Below, one piece after another: positions 1-5,065 of a stretch of 5,065 nt of DNA (positions within the stretch are counted from its first letter, which is position 1; every line of letters starts with the position of its first letter). The position numbers and the translations under genes were made by a program. Origin of the DNA: a bacterium (lineage in GTDB: Bacteria; Verrucomicrobiota; Verrucomicrobiia; Limisphaerales; J093); NCBI GenBank assembly GCA_021784265.1, contig JAJXTA010000300.1, positions 1 to 5,065 on the forward strand, given 5' to 3'. The notes beneath the pieces were generated by a model, which saw only the letters and a program-made list of their open reading frames with translations, was not told the origin of the DNA and did no database searches.

Positions 1-1
1 G

Positions 2-1453
2 CTCTCGGGTGACTTCGCCTTCAAGCTCTACGACACCTACGGGTTTCCGCTGGACCTCACCGAGCTCATGGCGCGGGAGCGGGGGTTGAGCGTGGATACC
101 GCCGGGTTCGAGCGGTTGATGGAGGCCCAGCGGGCCCGGGCCCGGGCCGCGCAGAAGCGGGAGGTCATCAGCCTTTCCGAGGTGGAAACGACCGTCCCGA
201 CCCGTTTCGTGGGCTACGAGACGCTGCGAGTTGGGGCGCGGGTGTTGGAGGTGGTGCGGCTCAAGGCGAAGACCGCCCTGGTCCTCGACACCTCAGCCTG
301 CTACGCCGAGATGGGGGGGCAAGTGGGGGACACCGGCGAGGTGACTGCCGGGGACCGGCGGTGGGGGATCGCCAACACCCAGAAGTCCGGGGCGACGTGG
401 CTCCATTGGCTGGCAGGGGAGGACGCGCCCGCGGTGGGGTCGGAGGTGACGTTGGCCGTGGACGCCCGCCGGCGCGCCGCCATTCAACGCCATCACACGG
501 GCACGCATCTCCTCCACTGGGCACTGCACGAGGTGGTCAGCCGCCAAGCGACGCAGAAGGGCTCCTTCGTGGGGCCGGACAAGTTGACCTTCGACTTCAA
601 CAGCGCGCCACTGACCGCCGCCCAGGTGGCCGAAATCGAGCGGCTGGTGAACGAACGCGTGTTGGAAAACGCGGGTGTTTCCTGGACCGAGGCGCCGTAC
701 GCGGCGGTGAAATCGCGCGCGGACGTGATGCAGTTCTTCGGGGACAAGTATGGGGAACTGGTGCGGGTGGTCCAGATCGGGGGGCGCGCGGGGCAGATGG
801 ACGGCTACTCGATGGAACTGTGCGGCGGCACGCATACGCGGGCCACGGGTGAGATCGGGCTGTTCCGTATCGTGGCGGAGTCGGCGGTGGCGGCGGGGGT
901 GCGGCGGATCGAGGCGATCAGCGGGCTGGAGGCCTATCGGCGGGCGACCGAGGAACTGGAGCTGCTGAAAGCCGTCTCGGGCAAAGTCAATTCCCCCGTG
1001 GGTGAGTTGGAGACCAAGATCGAAGCCTTGCTCGAGGCTCAGAAAGCCGCGGAGCGGCAGCTCAAGGCGACACGGCAAAAGGAGGCCGCCACCGTGGCGC
1101 GGGGCCTCCTGGGCCACGCGCAGACGACCGGGACGGTGCGCTGGATCGTGCAAGATCTCGGTGCCGCGGGCGGGGACGAGCTGCAGGCGGTCGCCGACGC
1201 CCTCAAGGGCGAGTTCCAGGGGGTGGTGGTGCTGGGCGGGGTGGCCAACGAAGCGGTGGCCTTGGTGGCCACCGTCTCGGGCGGTCTGACCCAGCAGTTC
1301 CAAGCGGGGAAGATTATTCAGTCCATTGCCCCGCTGGTCGGGGGCAAGGGCGGTGGGCGGCCAGAGAATGCCCGCGGGGGCGGCAAGGAGGTCGGCCGGC
1401 TGGGCGAGGCCCTGGCACGGGCCCGGGCGTTGCTGGGCGACGGCCGGGCATGA
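2..1453 (+). CDS. alaS: Alanyl-tRNA synthetase, C-terminal half (5' end outside window)
   Basis: Cytoplasmic enzyme that charges tRNA-Ala with alanine and hydrolyses mischarged Ser/Gly-tRNA-Ala. The reading frame is open from base 2, so 483 residues are visible. Family members are usually about 870-930 aa, so the class II catalytic core is mostly missing upstream. The first visible residues include LYDTYGFPLDLTEL, the AlaRS signature at the end of the tRNA-recognition region, so the ATG at 68 is internal and not the start. Next come a beta-barrel segment with EMGGQVGDTG (about 308-337) and the editing domain with zinc ligands HTGTH (494-508) and CGGTH (821-835). GLFRIVAES and GVRRIEAISG follow. 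A predicted coiled coil (about 940-1090) leads into the C-terminal DHHA1 domain with VGGKGGGRPENA (1337-1372). All expected editing residues are present and the C-terminus looks complete. The TGA stop overlaps the next gene's ATG (ATGA, 1450-1453), suggesting co-transcription and translational coupling. Confidence 0.98.
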   Translation, partial: LSGDFAFKLYDTYGFPLDLTELMARERGLSVDTAGFERLMEAQRARARAAQKREVISLSEVETTVPTRFVGYETLRVGARVLEVVRLKAKTALVLDTSACYAEMGGQVGDTGEVTAGDRRWGIANTQKSGATWLHWLAGEDAPAVGSEVTLAVDARRRAAIQRHHTGTHLLHWALHEVVSRQATQKGSFVGPDKLTFDFNSAPLTAAQVAEIERLVNERVLENAGVSWTEAPYAAVKSRADVMQFFGDKYGELVRVVQIGGRAGQMDGYSMELCGGTHTRATGEIGLFRIVAESAVAAGVRRIEAISGLEAYRRATEELELLKAVSGKVNSPVGELETKIEALLEAQKAAERQLKATRQKEAATVARGLLGHAQTTGTVRWIVQDLGAAGGDELQAVADALKGEFQGVVVLGGVANEAVALVATVSGGLTQQFQAGKIIQSIAPLVGGKGGGRPENARGGGKEVGRLGEALARARALLGDGRA

Positions 1454-1866
1454 AGTTCTCGGTTAAGAGCGATTACGCCGCCCGGGCCGTGCTGAGCTTG
1501 GCGCGGTCGTATCCGGCGCGGCGGGCCTGCAAAGTGGAGGAGTTGGCGGCCGAGCACGGGATTCCGGCCAATTACCTTTTGCAGATACTGATCCAGCTCA
1601 AGGCCAAGCATTTGGTGCAGAGCCAGCGCGGGAAGGTGGGCGGTTACCTGCTCGCCAAGCCGCCGGGGGAAATCAGCTTGGGGGATGTGGTCCGGGCCTT
1701 GCATGGCCCGGTCTTCGACTCGCCCGCCACCACCGATCCGCGTTGTCCCCTCGAGTTGCGCGCGGCGTGGCAAGGGTTAGGCCGCCAGATGCAGCAGGCC
1801 GCGGACGCGATCACGTTCCAGGACCTGCTCGAGCAGAGCGGCAAAGCCAAGATGTACGAGATTTGA
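1450..1866 (+). CDS. Rrf2-family winged-helix transcriptional regulator, without the Fe-S cysteine trio
   Basis: A 138-aa protein of normal Rrf2 length. It opens with MKFSVKSDYAARAVLSLA, the typical Rrf2 first helix. A helix-turn-helix follows (about residues 28-58, EELAAEHGIPANYLLQIL), then the wing RGKVGGYLLAKPPGEISLGDVV (residues 60-81, shown here by its key residues RGKVGGYLL and PPGEISL). A C-terminal dimerisation helix covers about residues 99-128. Rrf2 proteins are dimeric DNA-binding regulators; IscR, NsrR and RsrR bind an Fe-S cluster through three clustered cysteines. Here only Cys27 and Cys99 exist. Cys99 (in DPRCPLELRAAW) probably matches the third IscR cysteine; the other two are absent. 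It is therefore probably a cluster-free member that senses something else, as CymR-type proteins do. The ATG overlaps the alaS stop by 4 bp, and no strong Shine-Dalgarno sequence precedes it, so translation may rely on coupling. Targets are unknown. The family call is firm; the ligand is not known. Confidence 0.95.
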   Translation: MKFSVKSDYAARAVLSLARSYPARRACKVEELAAEHGIPANYLLQILIQLKAKHLVQSQRGKVGGYLLAKPPGEISLGDVVRALHGPVFDSPATTDPRCPLELRAAWQGLGRQMQQAADAITFQDLLEQSGKAKMYEI

Positions 1867-1947
1867 GGCTCCACGCCGCGGCGGACCGCGGTGCCAGCAG
1901 CGGAGCGGGGGAAAGAGCAGGGTCCCGCTTTCCCGCCGGCACGACGA
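1867..1947. terminator. Convergent intergenic region with GC-rich hairpins, candidate bidirectional terminator
   Basis: This 81-bp region lies between the rrf2 stop and the stop of the opposing pseudo-receiver gene. Two hairpin candidates are visible. One has CCGCGG arms at 1876-1881 and 1886-1891 around a CGGA loop, extendable by a G-U and a C-G pair (1874-1893). The other pairs GGGAAAG (1909-1915) with CTTTCCC (1928-1934), and competes with AGCGGG (1904-1909) pairing CCCGCT (1924-1929). No T-run follows on either strand, so these are not classical intrinsic terminators. The position between convergent genes is the main support. Confidence 0.45.
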
Positions 1948-2415
1948 CTACAGCTTGCCCTTGGCGATGCTCAGCTCGGTGTCGCGGAAGACGGCCAGGC
2001 GCTGGTTGTTCTCCTCGAACACCTGCTGCACGATCTGGCTCAGGCTGGGGAGGTCGCGCGGGTGGATGACGGCGTGGACGCTTTGTTGGAAGGCGTGCAT
2101 GGCGTTGAGGGTCTGGAAGGGCTCGCCGATCAACAGCACCACCGCGTGCCGGCGCGTGTTCATGGACATCCGCTGCAAGGTGAGCAAGGAGAGGTTCTGG
2201 CTCGGGGCATTGGCGGCGAAGAGCGTCTCGGCGATCACCACCTGGTAGTTGACCTGCCCAAACTGGCTGATGAATTCCTCGTGGGTCTCGGGGCAATGCA
2301 CCTTATAGCCCAGCTCGGTCAGCACCGCCTTGCTGAGTTCGAGCCATTCCGGCGTGGTCAGCAAGGTGAGGGCGGGGCGGTCCGTCGGCCAAATGAACTC
2401 GAACTCGGTGGCCAT
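1948..2415 (-). CDS. Degenerate receiver-like (pseudo-response-regulator) protein in the pilT cluster
   Basis: A 155-aa soluble protein with no signal peptide or membrane segment. I do not recognise a named family. Its pattern of hydrophobic strands and helices resembles a CheY-like receiver domain: strand PALTLLTT (residues 14-21), helix ending LTELGYKVH, strand YQVVIAE (57-63), strand RHAVVLLIG (89-97), strand VHAVIHP (113-119) and a last helix SLSQIVQQVFEENNQ. The functional residues are lost. There is no acidic pair after strand 1. The phospho-acceptor Asp position appears to be Glu63, the Thr/Ser after strand 4 is not evident, and the conserved Lys before Pro in strand 5 appears to be His118. 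If the fold is right, it would not accept phosphate in the usual way. Its ATG lies 3 bp after the stop of the upstream PilT-like ATPase, so it is very likely in the same transcript, and a role in controlling or binding the pilus motor is a reasonable inference. The gene itself is well supported; the fold assignment is moderate. Confidence 0.72.
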   Translation of the reverse strand: MATEFEFIWPTDRPALTLLTTPEWLELSKAVLTELGYKVHCPETHEEFISQFGQVNYQVVIAETLFAANAPSQNLSLLTLQRMSMNTRRHAVVLLIGEPFQTLNAMHAFQQSVHAVIHPRDLPSLSQIVQQVFEENNQRLAVFRDTELSIAKGKL

Positions 2416-2418
2416 GCG

Positions 2419-3621
2419 CTATTTGAGTTTCAGGTTGCGGGGGGTTGGGGGCGGGGCGGGGTGGGCTTCCTCCTCCTTCTTGAGTTGGAGGTTGCTGAGG
2501 GAGGTCGTTGATTCACCGCGCTTCTTCTTGACGTTGTCGATGGCGCGGCTGGTGGGGCCGCGCTTGGAGCAATAGATCAAGGCGCTTTCTTCGGTGATCA
2601 AGCCCTGTTCGTAGGCCTCGAGGCAGGCCTGATCGAACGTGCGCCAGCCGAAGGTGTTGCTGGCCTCGATGATCTCGTAGAAGGTCTTACCCTCCGATTC
2701 GCCGTAAGTAACGCTGTCCCGGGTGCGGACGTTCGAACCCATGATCTCCAGGAGCGCGATCCGACCGCCGCCGACCCGCGGGGCCAGTCGCTGGCTGATC
2801 ACCCAGCGCAAGGTGTCGGCTAACCTGAGGCGCACCTGCTTTTGTTCCTCCTGGTCGAACATGCCGAGCACGCGGTTGATGGTCTGCCCGGCGTCGATGG
2901 TGTGGAGCGTGCTGAGCACCAAATGACCGGTCTCCGCCGCGCTTAAGCCGATCTCGACGGTTTCCCGGTCGCGCATCTCCCCGACCAGGATCACCTTGGG
3001 CGCCTGGCGCAGCGCCGCCCGCAAGCCGGTGGCGAAGTTGTTGAAATCGGTCCCCATCTCCCGCTGGTTGAACGTCGCCTTGCGCTGGGGATGGACGAAC
3101 TCGACCGGGTCTTCCAGGGTGATGACGTGGATCGATTTGGTCTCGTTGACCTCGTTGAGGAGGGCCGCCAAGGTGGTGGATTTGCCTGACCCGGTGGCTC
3201 CGGTGACCAGCACCAAGCCCGTCTTCTCCTGGGCGACCTGGCGGAAGAGGTCTGGCAAGCGCAATTCCTGCATCGTGGGAATGCGGGTGTTGAGCTTGCG
3301 CAGCACGATGGAGTAGTTACCGCGTTGGGAGAAGATGTTCACCCGGAATCGCGCCTTGCCCGCGACCGCGTGGGAACAGTCGCAGGAACCGGTCTTGAGC
3401 AGGTCTTCGGTCAGGCGGCGGCTGTTATTGATCAGGTTCAGGGCGAGCATCTCCGTCTGGAAGGGGGTCAGCCGCTCGATGGGCGGTTCGAGGGTGACGG
3501 GCTGCAACTGACCGGCCGACTCGACCTGCGGTTGCTTATCGACCGTGAGATTGAGGTCGGAGACGTCCTTTTGGGCGTCCAGCATGCTCGCCAGAAGGTA
3601 GTCTAACTCGTTACGATGCAT
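2419..3621 (-). CDS. Divergent PilT/PilU-family type IV pilus ATPase (paralogue of the neighbouring PilT)
   Basis: A 400-aa cytoplasmic secretion/pilus ATPase (GspE/VirB11 superfamily, PilT branch), expected to act as a hexamer at the base of a type IV pilus. The N-terminal PAS-like region has a modified signature, SDLNLTVDKQPQVES (residues 21-35), where PilT has SDLHL-x-GxPP. The RecA core has Walker A GATGSGKS (141-148), Asp box TLEDPVEFVH (168-177), Walker B VILVGEMRD (210-218) and His box TGHLVLSTLHT (231-241), so ATP binding and hydrolysis look intact. Differences from PilT: RQAPKV replaces REDPDI just before Walker B; the AIRNLIREGK motif is replaced by a segment with TYGESEGKTFYEIIEAS (305-321); there is a CDC at 80-82; and a Lys/Pro-rich tail covers about 365-400. 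It follows pilT by 63 bp and precedes the pseudo-receiver gene by 3 bp. No Shine-Dalgarno sequence is seen before the ATG. It could be a PilU-like accessory retraction ATPase; a PilB extension ATPase is unlikely, because PilB proteins are longer and have a different N-terminus. Confidence 0.92.
   Translation of the reverse strand: MHRNELDYLLASMLDAQKDVSDLNLTVDKQPQVESAGQLQPVTLEPPIERLTPFQTEMLALNLINNSRRLTEDLLKTGSCDCSHAVAGKARFRVNIFSQRGNYSIVLRKLNTRIPTMQELRLPDLFRQVAQEKTGLVLVTGATGSGKSTTLAALLNEVNETKSIHVITLEDPVEFVHPQRKATFNQREMGTDFNNFATGLRAALRQAPKVILVGEMRDRETVEIGLSAAETGHLVLSTLHTIDAGQTINRVLGMFDQEEQKQVRLRLADTLRWVISQRLAPRVGGGRIALLEIMGSNVRTRDSVTYGESEGKTFYEIIEASNTFGWRTFDQACLEAYEQGLITEESALIYCSKRGPTSRAIDNVKKKRGESTTSLSNLQLKKEEEAHPAPPPTPRNLKLK
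2423..2495 (-). repeat. Short imperfect direct repeat in the tail of the PilT-like gene
   Basis: Two 16-bp copies (2423-2438 and 2480-2495) differ at only two positions: TTGAGTTTCAGGTTGC and TTGAGTTGGAGGTTGC. They lie 57 bp (19 codons) apart, in the same frame. They encode NLKLK at the extreme C-terminus and NLQLK about 19 residues earlier, on either side of a KKEEE and Pro-rich linker. This may be a duplicated short peptide motif. Confidence 0.6.
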
Positions 3622-3684
3622 GATGCTGGGGGGTGAGAGGGCCGCTACGAGGTGAGGCTGGCGGGCGGACCGGGGCGAGTTGGC
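3622..3684 (-). other. 63-bp spacer between pilT and the PilT-like gene
   Basis: This spacer is too short for a gene and shows no clear hairpin with a T-run, so the two ATPase genes are probably read as one transcript. Just before the downstream ATG the minus strand is C-rich (a run of six C), with no purine-rich ribosome binding site. A CTCACC hexamer occurs twice, at 3631-3636 and 3650-3655. I see no convincing promoter. Confidence 0.5.
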
Positions 3685-4779
3685 TCAGGCCTCGTCTTCA
3701 TCCGGCGGATGGGGGAGGAAGGTGCGGAACTTCTTCTTGTCCAGGCATTTGTCATAGGCCTCCTCGGGCGCGATGCGCTTCATGCGCAAGTGCTCCATGA
3801 TCGCGTCATCCAGCGGCTGGTTCCCCATTTTCTTGCCCACCTGGATCATGCCGGGGATCTGGTGGGTCTTGCCTTCCCGCACGAGGTTGGCGATGGCGGT
3901 GGTGAACACGAGGATCTCCAGGGCGGCCACCCGCCCCTTGCGGTCGATCCGCCGGAACAGGTTCTGGGCGACGACCCCGCGGAGCGCTTCGGATAAGGTG
4001 GCGCGGATCTTGTTCTGCTGGTCGGCCGGAAAGACGTCGATGATGCGATCGACGGTTTTGGCGGCGCTTTGGGTGTGCAGCGTTCCAAAGACCAAGTGCC
4101 CCGTGCTGGCGGCGGTGAGGGCCAACTCGATCGTCTCCAGGTCCCGCATTTCACCCACTAGGATGATGTCCGGGTCCTCCCGCAGTGCGCCGCGGAGGGC
4201 GGAGCTGAACGACTTGGTGTGGACCCCCACCTCGCGATGGTTGACCAGGCAACCTTGGCTGGTGTGGACGAACTCGATCGGGTCTTCGATGGTCAGGATA
4301 TGGTCTTTGCGGTTCTTGTTGGCGTAGTCCACCATCGCCGCCAGGGTGGTCGATTTGCCCGAGCCGGTCGGCCCCGTGACCAGGACCAGGCCCTTGTGGA
4401 GCATGGAGAATTTCTTCAGGACGGGTGGCAGCGGGGCGTCGAACTTCTCAAAGTCCTCGAACGAGAGCACCTGGGTGGGGATCTGCCGGAACACCGCCGA
4501 GACGCCGTTCTTCTGGTTGAAGAAGTTCGCCCGAAACCGGGAGACCCCGGGGATTTCGTAGCCGAAATCGACATCGCCCGTCTCCTCGTACACCTTCACT
4601 TTGTACTCGGGGGTGATTTCATAGAGCATGCCCTTGAGCTGGTCACTCTCCAGGGGGGGATAGTCGATGCGGTGCAGCTCGCCGTTGATGCGCAGGATGG
4701 GGGGATTGCCGGAGGCCAAGTGGAGGTCGGAGGCTTTTTGCTCCAACATTAAATTGAAGAAGGCGTCAATCTTGGCCAT
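3685..4779 (-). CDS. pilT: Type IV pilus retraction ATPase PilT
   Basis: A 364-aa protein, typical of PilT (about 340-370 aa). This hexameric cytoplasmic motor depolymerises the pilus fibre, powering twitching motility and pilus-dependent DNA uptake. The N-terminal PAS-like domain has ASDLHLASGNPP (residues 16-27) and TGDVDFGYEIPGVSRFRANFF (67-87, key residues GDVDF and RFRANFF). The RecA-like core carries Walker A GPTGSGKS (136-143), Asp box TIEDPIEFVH (163-172), Walker B DIILVGEMRD (204-213) and His box STGHLVFGTLHT (225-236). The PilT-specific motif appears as AIANLVREGKTHQIP (295-309), close to the classical AIRNLIREGK, so this is the canonical copy. The C-terminus is acidic (PPDEDEA). 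The start is set by MAKIDAFFNLMLEQKASDLHL, matching the usual PilT N-terminus. No Shine-Dalgarno sequence is evident. It is the first gene of a three-gene minus-strand cluster and is divergent from the methyltransferase gene, with 22 bp between the starts. Confidence 0.97.
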   Translation of the reverse strand: MAKIDAFFNLMLEQKASDLHLASGNPPILRINGELHRIDYPPLESDQLKGMLYEITPEYKVKVYEETGDVDFGYEIPGVSRFRANFFNQKNGVSAVFRQIPTQVLSFEDFEKFDAPLPPVLKKFSMLHKGLVLVTGPTGSGKSTTLAAMVDYANKNRKDHILTIEDPIEFVHTSQGCLVNHREVGVHTKSFSSALRGALREDPDIILVGEMRDLETIELALTAASTGHLVFGTLHTQSAAKTVDRIIDVFPADQQNKIRATLSEALRGVVAQNLFRRIDRKGRVAALEILVFTTAIANLVREGKTHQIPGMIQVGKKMGNQPLDDAIMEHLRMKRIAPEEAYDKCLDKKKFRTFLPHPPDEDEA

Positions 4780-4782
4780 AAC
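4754..4782 (+). promoter_or_regulatory. Candidate sigma70-type promoter for the methyltransferase gene
   Basis: TTGAAG (4754-4759) and CATAAC (4777-4782) are separated by exactly 17 bp and match the -35 and -10 consensus at 4 of 6 positions each. Transcription would start near 4789, about 13 bases before the proposed GTG start. The site lies inside the first codons of pilT on the other strand. Housekeeping sigma consensus use in this organism is assumed, so this is a modest prediction. Confidence 0.35.
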
Positions 4783-4801
4783 TCAGTCGCGTCGCTTGTC
4801 C

Positions 4802-5065
4802 GTGGCTACTGAAGCAAAGAATGGGCCGGGCTGCAAGCCCAGCGGTGGTATCGCCGCCGTGATCCGCGGGGAGATTGCCCGACGGGGCGCGATCTCGTTT
4901 CGCCGGTTCATGGAATTGGCCCTTTACCATCCCGCTGCCGGTTATTACGAGCGGGCGGGCGAACGCCTCGGGCGGGCGGGCGATTACTACACCAGCGTCA
5001 GCGTGGGGGCCGTGTTTGGTGACCTGCTCGCTTTCCAATTCGCTGGCTGGGCGCGGGCGGCGGGA
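4802..5065 (+). CDS. MidA-type (NDUFAF7/DUF185) SAM-dependent methyltransferase, N-terminus only
   Basis: An open frame runs to the window end with 88 residues visible; family members are about 350-400 aa, so roughly three quarters is missing. Recognition rests on ISFRRFMELALYHPAAGYY (4892-4948) and GRAGDYYTSVSVGAVFGDLLA (4970-5032; key residues GDYYTS and FGDLLA), the family's hallmark N-terminal pattern before the SAM-binding Rossmann motifs. Known member NDUFAF7/MidA methylates an arginine of a mitochondrial complex I subunit; bacterial targets are poorly known. The start is uncertain. No ATG lies upstream in frame, so GTG 4802 is preferred (30 residues before ISFRRF), with TTG 4796 or GTG 4859 as alternatives; the in-frame ATG at 4910 is inside the conserved block. 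No Shine-Dalgarno sequence is visible. A 12-bp direct repeat, GCGGGCGGGCGA (4951-4962 and 4972-4983), encodes RAGE and RAGD. It is transcribed divergently from pilT, and no functional tie is evident. Confidence 0.88.
   Translation, partial: MATEAKNGPGCKPSGGIAAVIRGEIARRGAISFRRFMELALYHPAAGYYERAGERLGRAGDYYTSVSVGAVFGDLLAFQFAGWARAAG
4813..4829 (-). promoter_or_regulatory. Candidate sigma54 (-24/-12) promoter for the pilT cluster
   Basis: Read on the minus strand, CCGGCCCATTCTTTGCT has GG (4827-4826) and GC (4815-4814) separated by exactly 10 bases, the sigma54 spacing, with TTGC and a following T in the -12 box. It departs from consensus by C for T before GG, C for A in the CAC part and A for G after it. 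Transcription would start near 4803, giving a leader of about 24 bases before the pilT ATG. It lies within the beginning of the divergent coding region. Confidence 0.3.

Noticed and set aside
131..148. Repeating GGGCCC/CCCGGG palindromic run inside alaS
   Set aside because: It encodes the Arg/Ala-rich helix QRARARAAQ expected at this place in AlaRS, so GC-biased codon use explains it.
293..1303. 336-aa minus-strand open frame opposite alaS
   Set aside because: It lies entirely antisense to well-conserved AlaRS coding sequence. Its His/Pro/Arg-rich translation matches no family and is typical of GC-rich shadow frames.
1811..2296. 161-aa minus-strand open frame overlapping the rrf2 end and the pseudo-receiver gene
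   Set aside because: Pro/Arg-rich shadow frame. The overlapping 1948-2415 frame has a balanced composition, an operon-like 3-bp gap and a plausible fold.
1891..2511. 206-aa plus-strand open frame crossing the pseudo-receiver gene and the end of the PilT-like gene
   Set aside because: It spans two real minus-strand genes and their junction, begins with GTG inside the hairpin region, and has low-complexity composition.
4219..4752. 177-aa plus-strand open frame opposite pilT
   Set aside because: Fully antisense to the conserved pilT core; it reads as a complement shadow with no recognisable domain.
2419..4779. Recent tandem duplication of pilT
   Set aside because: The two ATPases share only the family motifs and differ across the N-terminus, the pre-Walker B stretch and the C-terminal motif, so the split is old rather than a recent duplication.
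4821..4823. ATG as a start for the methyltransferase gene
   Set aside because: It is in a different frame from the conserved ISFRRFMELALYHP block, so it cannot start that protein without a frameshift.
4766..5038. 90-aa minus-strand open frame upstream of pilT
   Set aside because: The opposite strand encodes the conserved MidA N-terminal pattern, and this frame overlaps the pilT start in another frame without any family resemblance.

Overview
This is a GC-rich bacterial chromosome segment that looks like ordinary housekeeping and surface-motility DNA. No mobile element, CRISPR array, tRNA or rRNA is visible. The phylum cannot be proved from the window. The AlaRS wording (EMGGQVGDTG), a PilT pair made of one canonical and one divergent copy, and the lack of clear Shine-Dalgarno sequences make me lean towards Verrucomicrobiota or a related PVC lineage. 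That is recall-based inference at about 50% confidence.

Layout, left to right. (1) Plus strand, 2-1453: the C-terminal half of alanyl-tRNA synthetase (alaS), entering from outside the window. It carries the editing domain and the C-terminal DHHA1 domain. (2) Plus strand, 1450-1866: an Rrf2-family transcription regulator that overlaps alaS by 4 bp (ATGA) and lacks the usual iron-sulfur cysteine trio. (3) 1867-1947: a short convergent intergenic region with GC-rich hairpins that could end transcription from both sides. (4) Minus strand, read from 4779 down to 1948: a three-gene cluster of canonical pilT (364 aa), a divergent PilT/PilU-type ATPase (400 aa) and a small protein with a receiver-like fold that has lost its phosphorylation residues. 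(5) Plus strand, 4802 to the window end: the N-terminus of a MidA-type (NDUFAF7/DUF185) SAM-dependent methyltransferase, divergent from pilT with only 22 bp between start codons.

The minus-strand cluster is the functional centre. PilT-family hexameric ATPases drive type IV pilus retraction (twitching motility, DNA uptake, surface sensing). The second ATPase keeps its nucleotide-binding motifs but has changed the PilT-specific C-terminal motif and gained a Lys/Pro-rich tail. The pseudo-receiver directly behind it could regulate or scaffold the motor. This is the part most worth following, although each component belongs to a recognisable family. The alaS-rrf2 pair is a separate transcription unit.

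I see no strong evidence for a wholly new system. The most interesting points are the ATPase, ATPase and pseudo-receiver arrangement, the cluster-less Rrf2 coupled to alaS, and two overlapping candidate promoters (sigma70-like and sigma54-like) in the very tight pilT/methyltransferase divergent junction.
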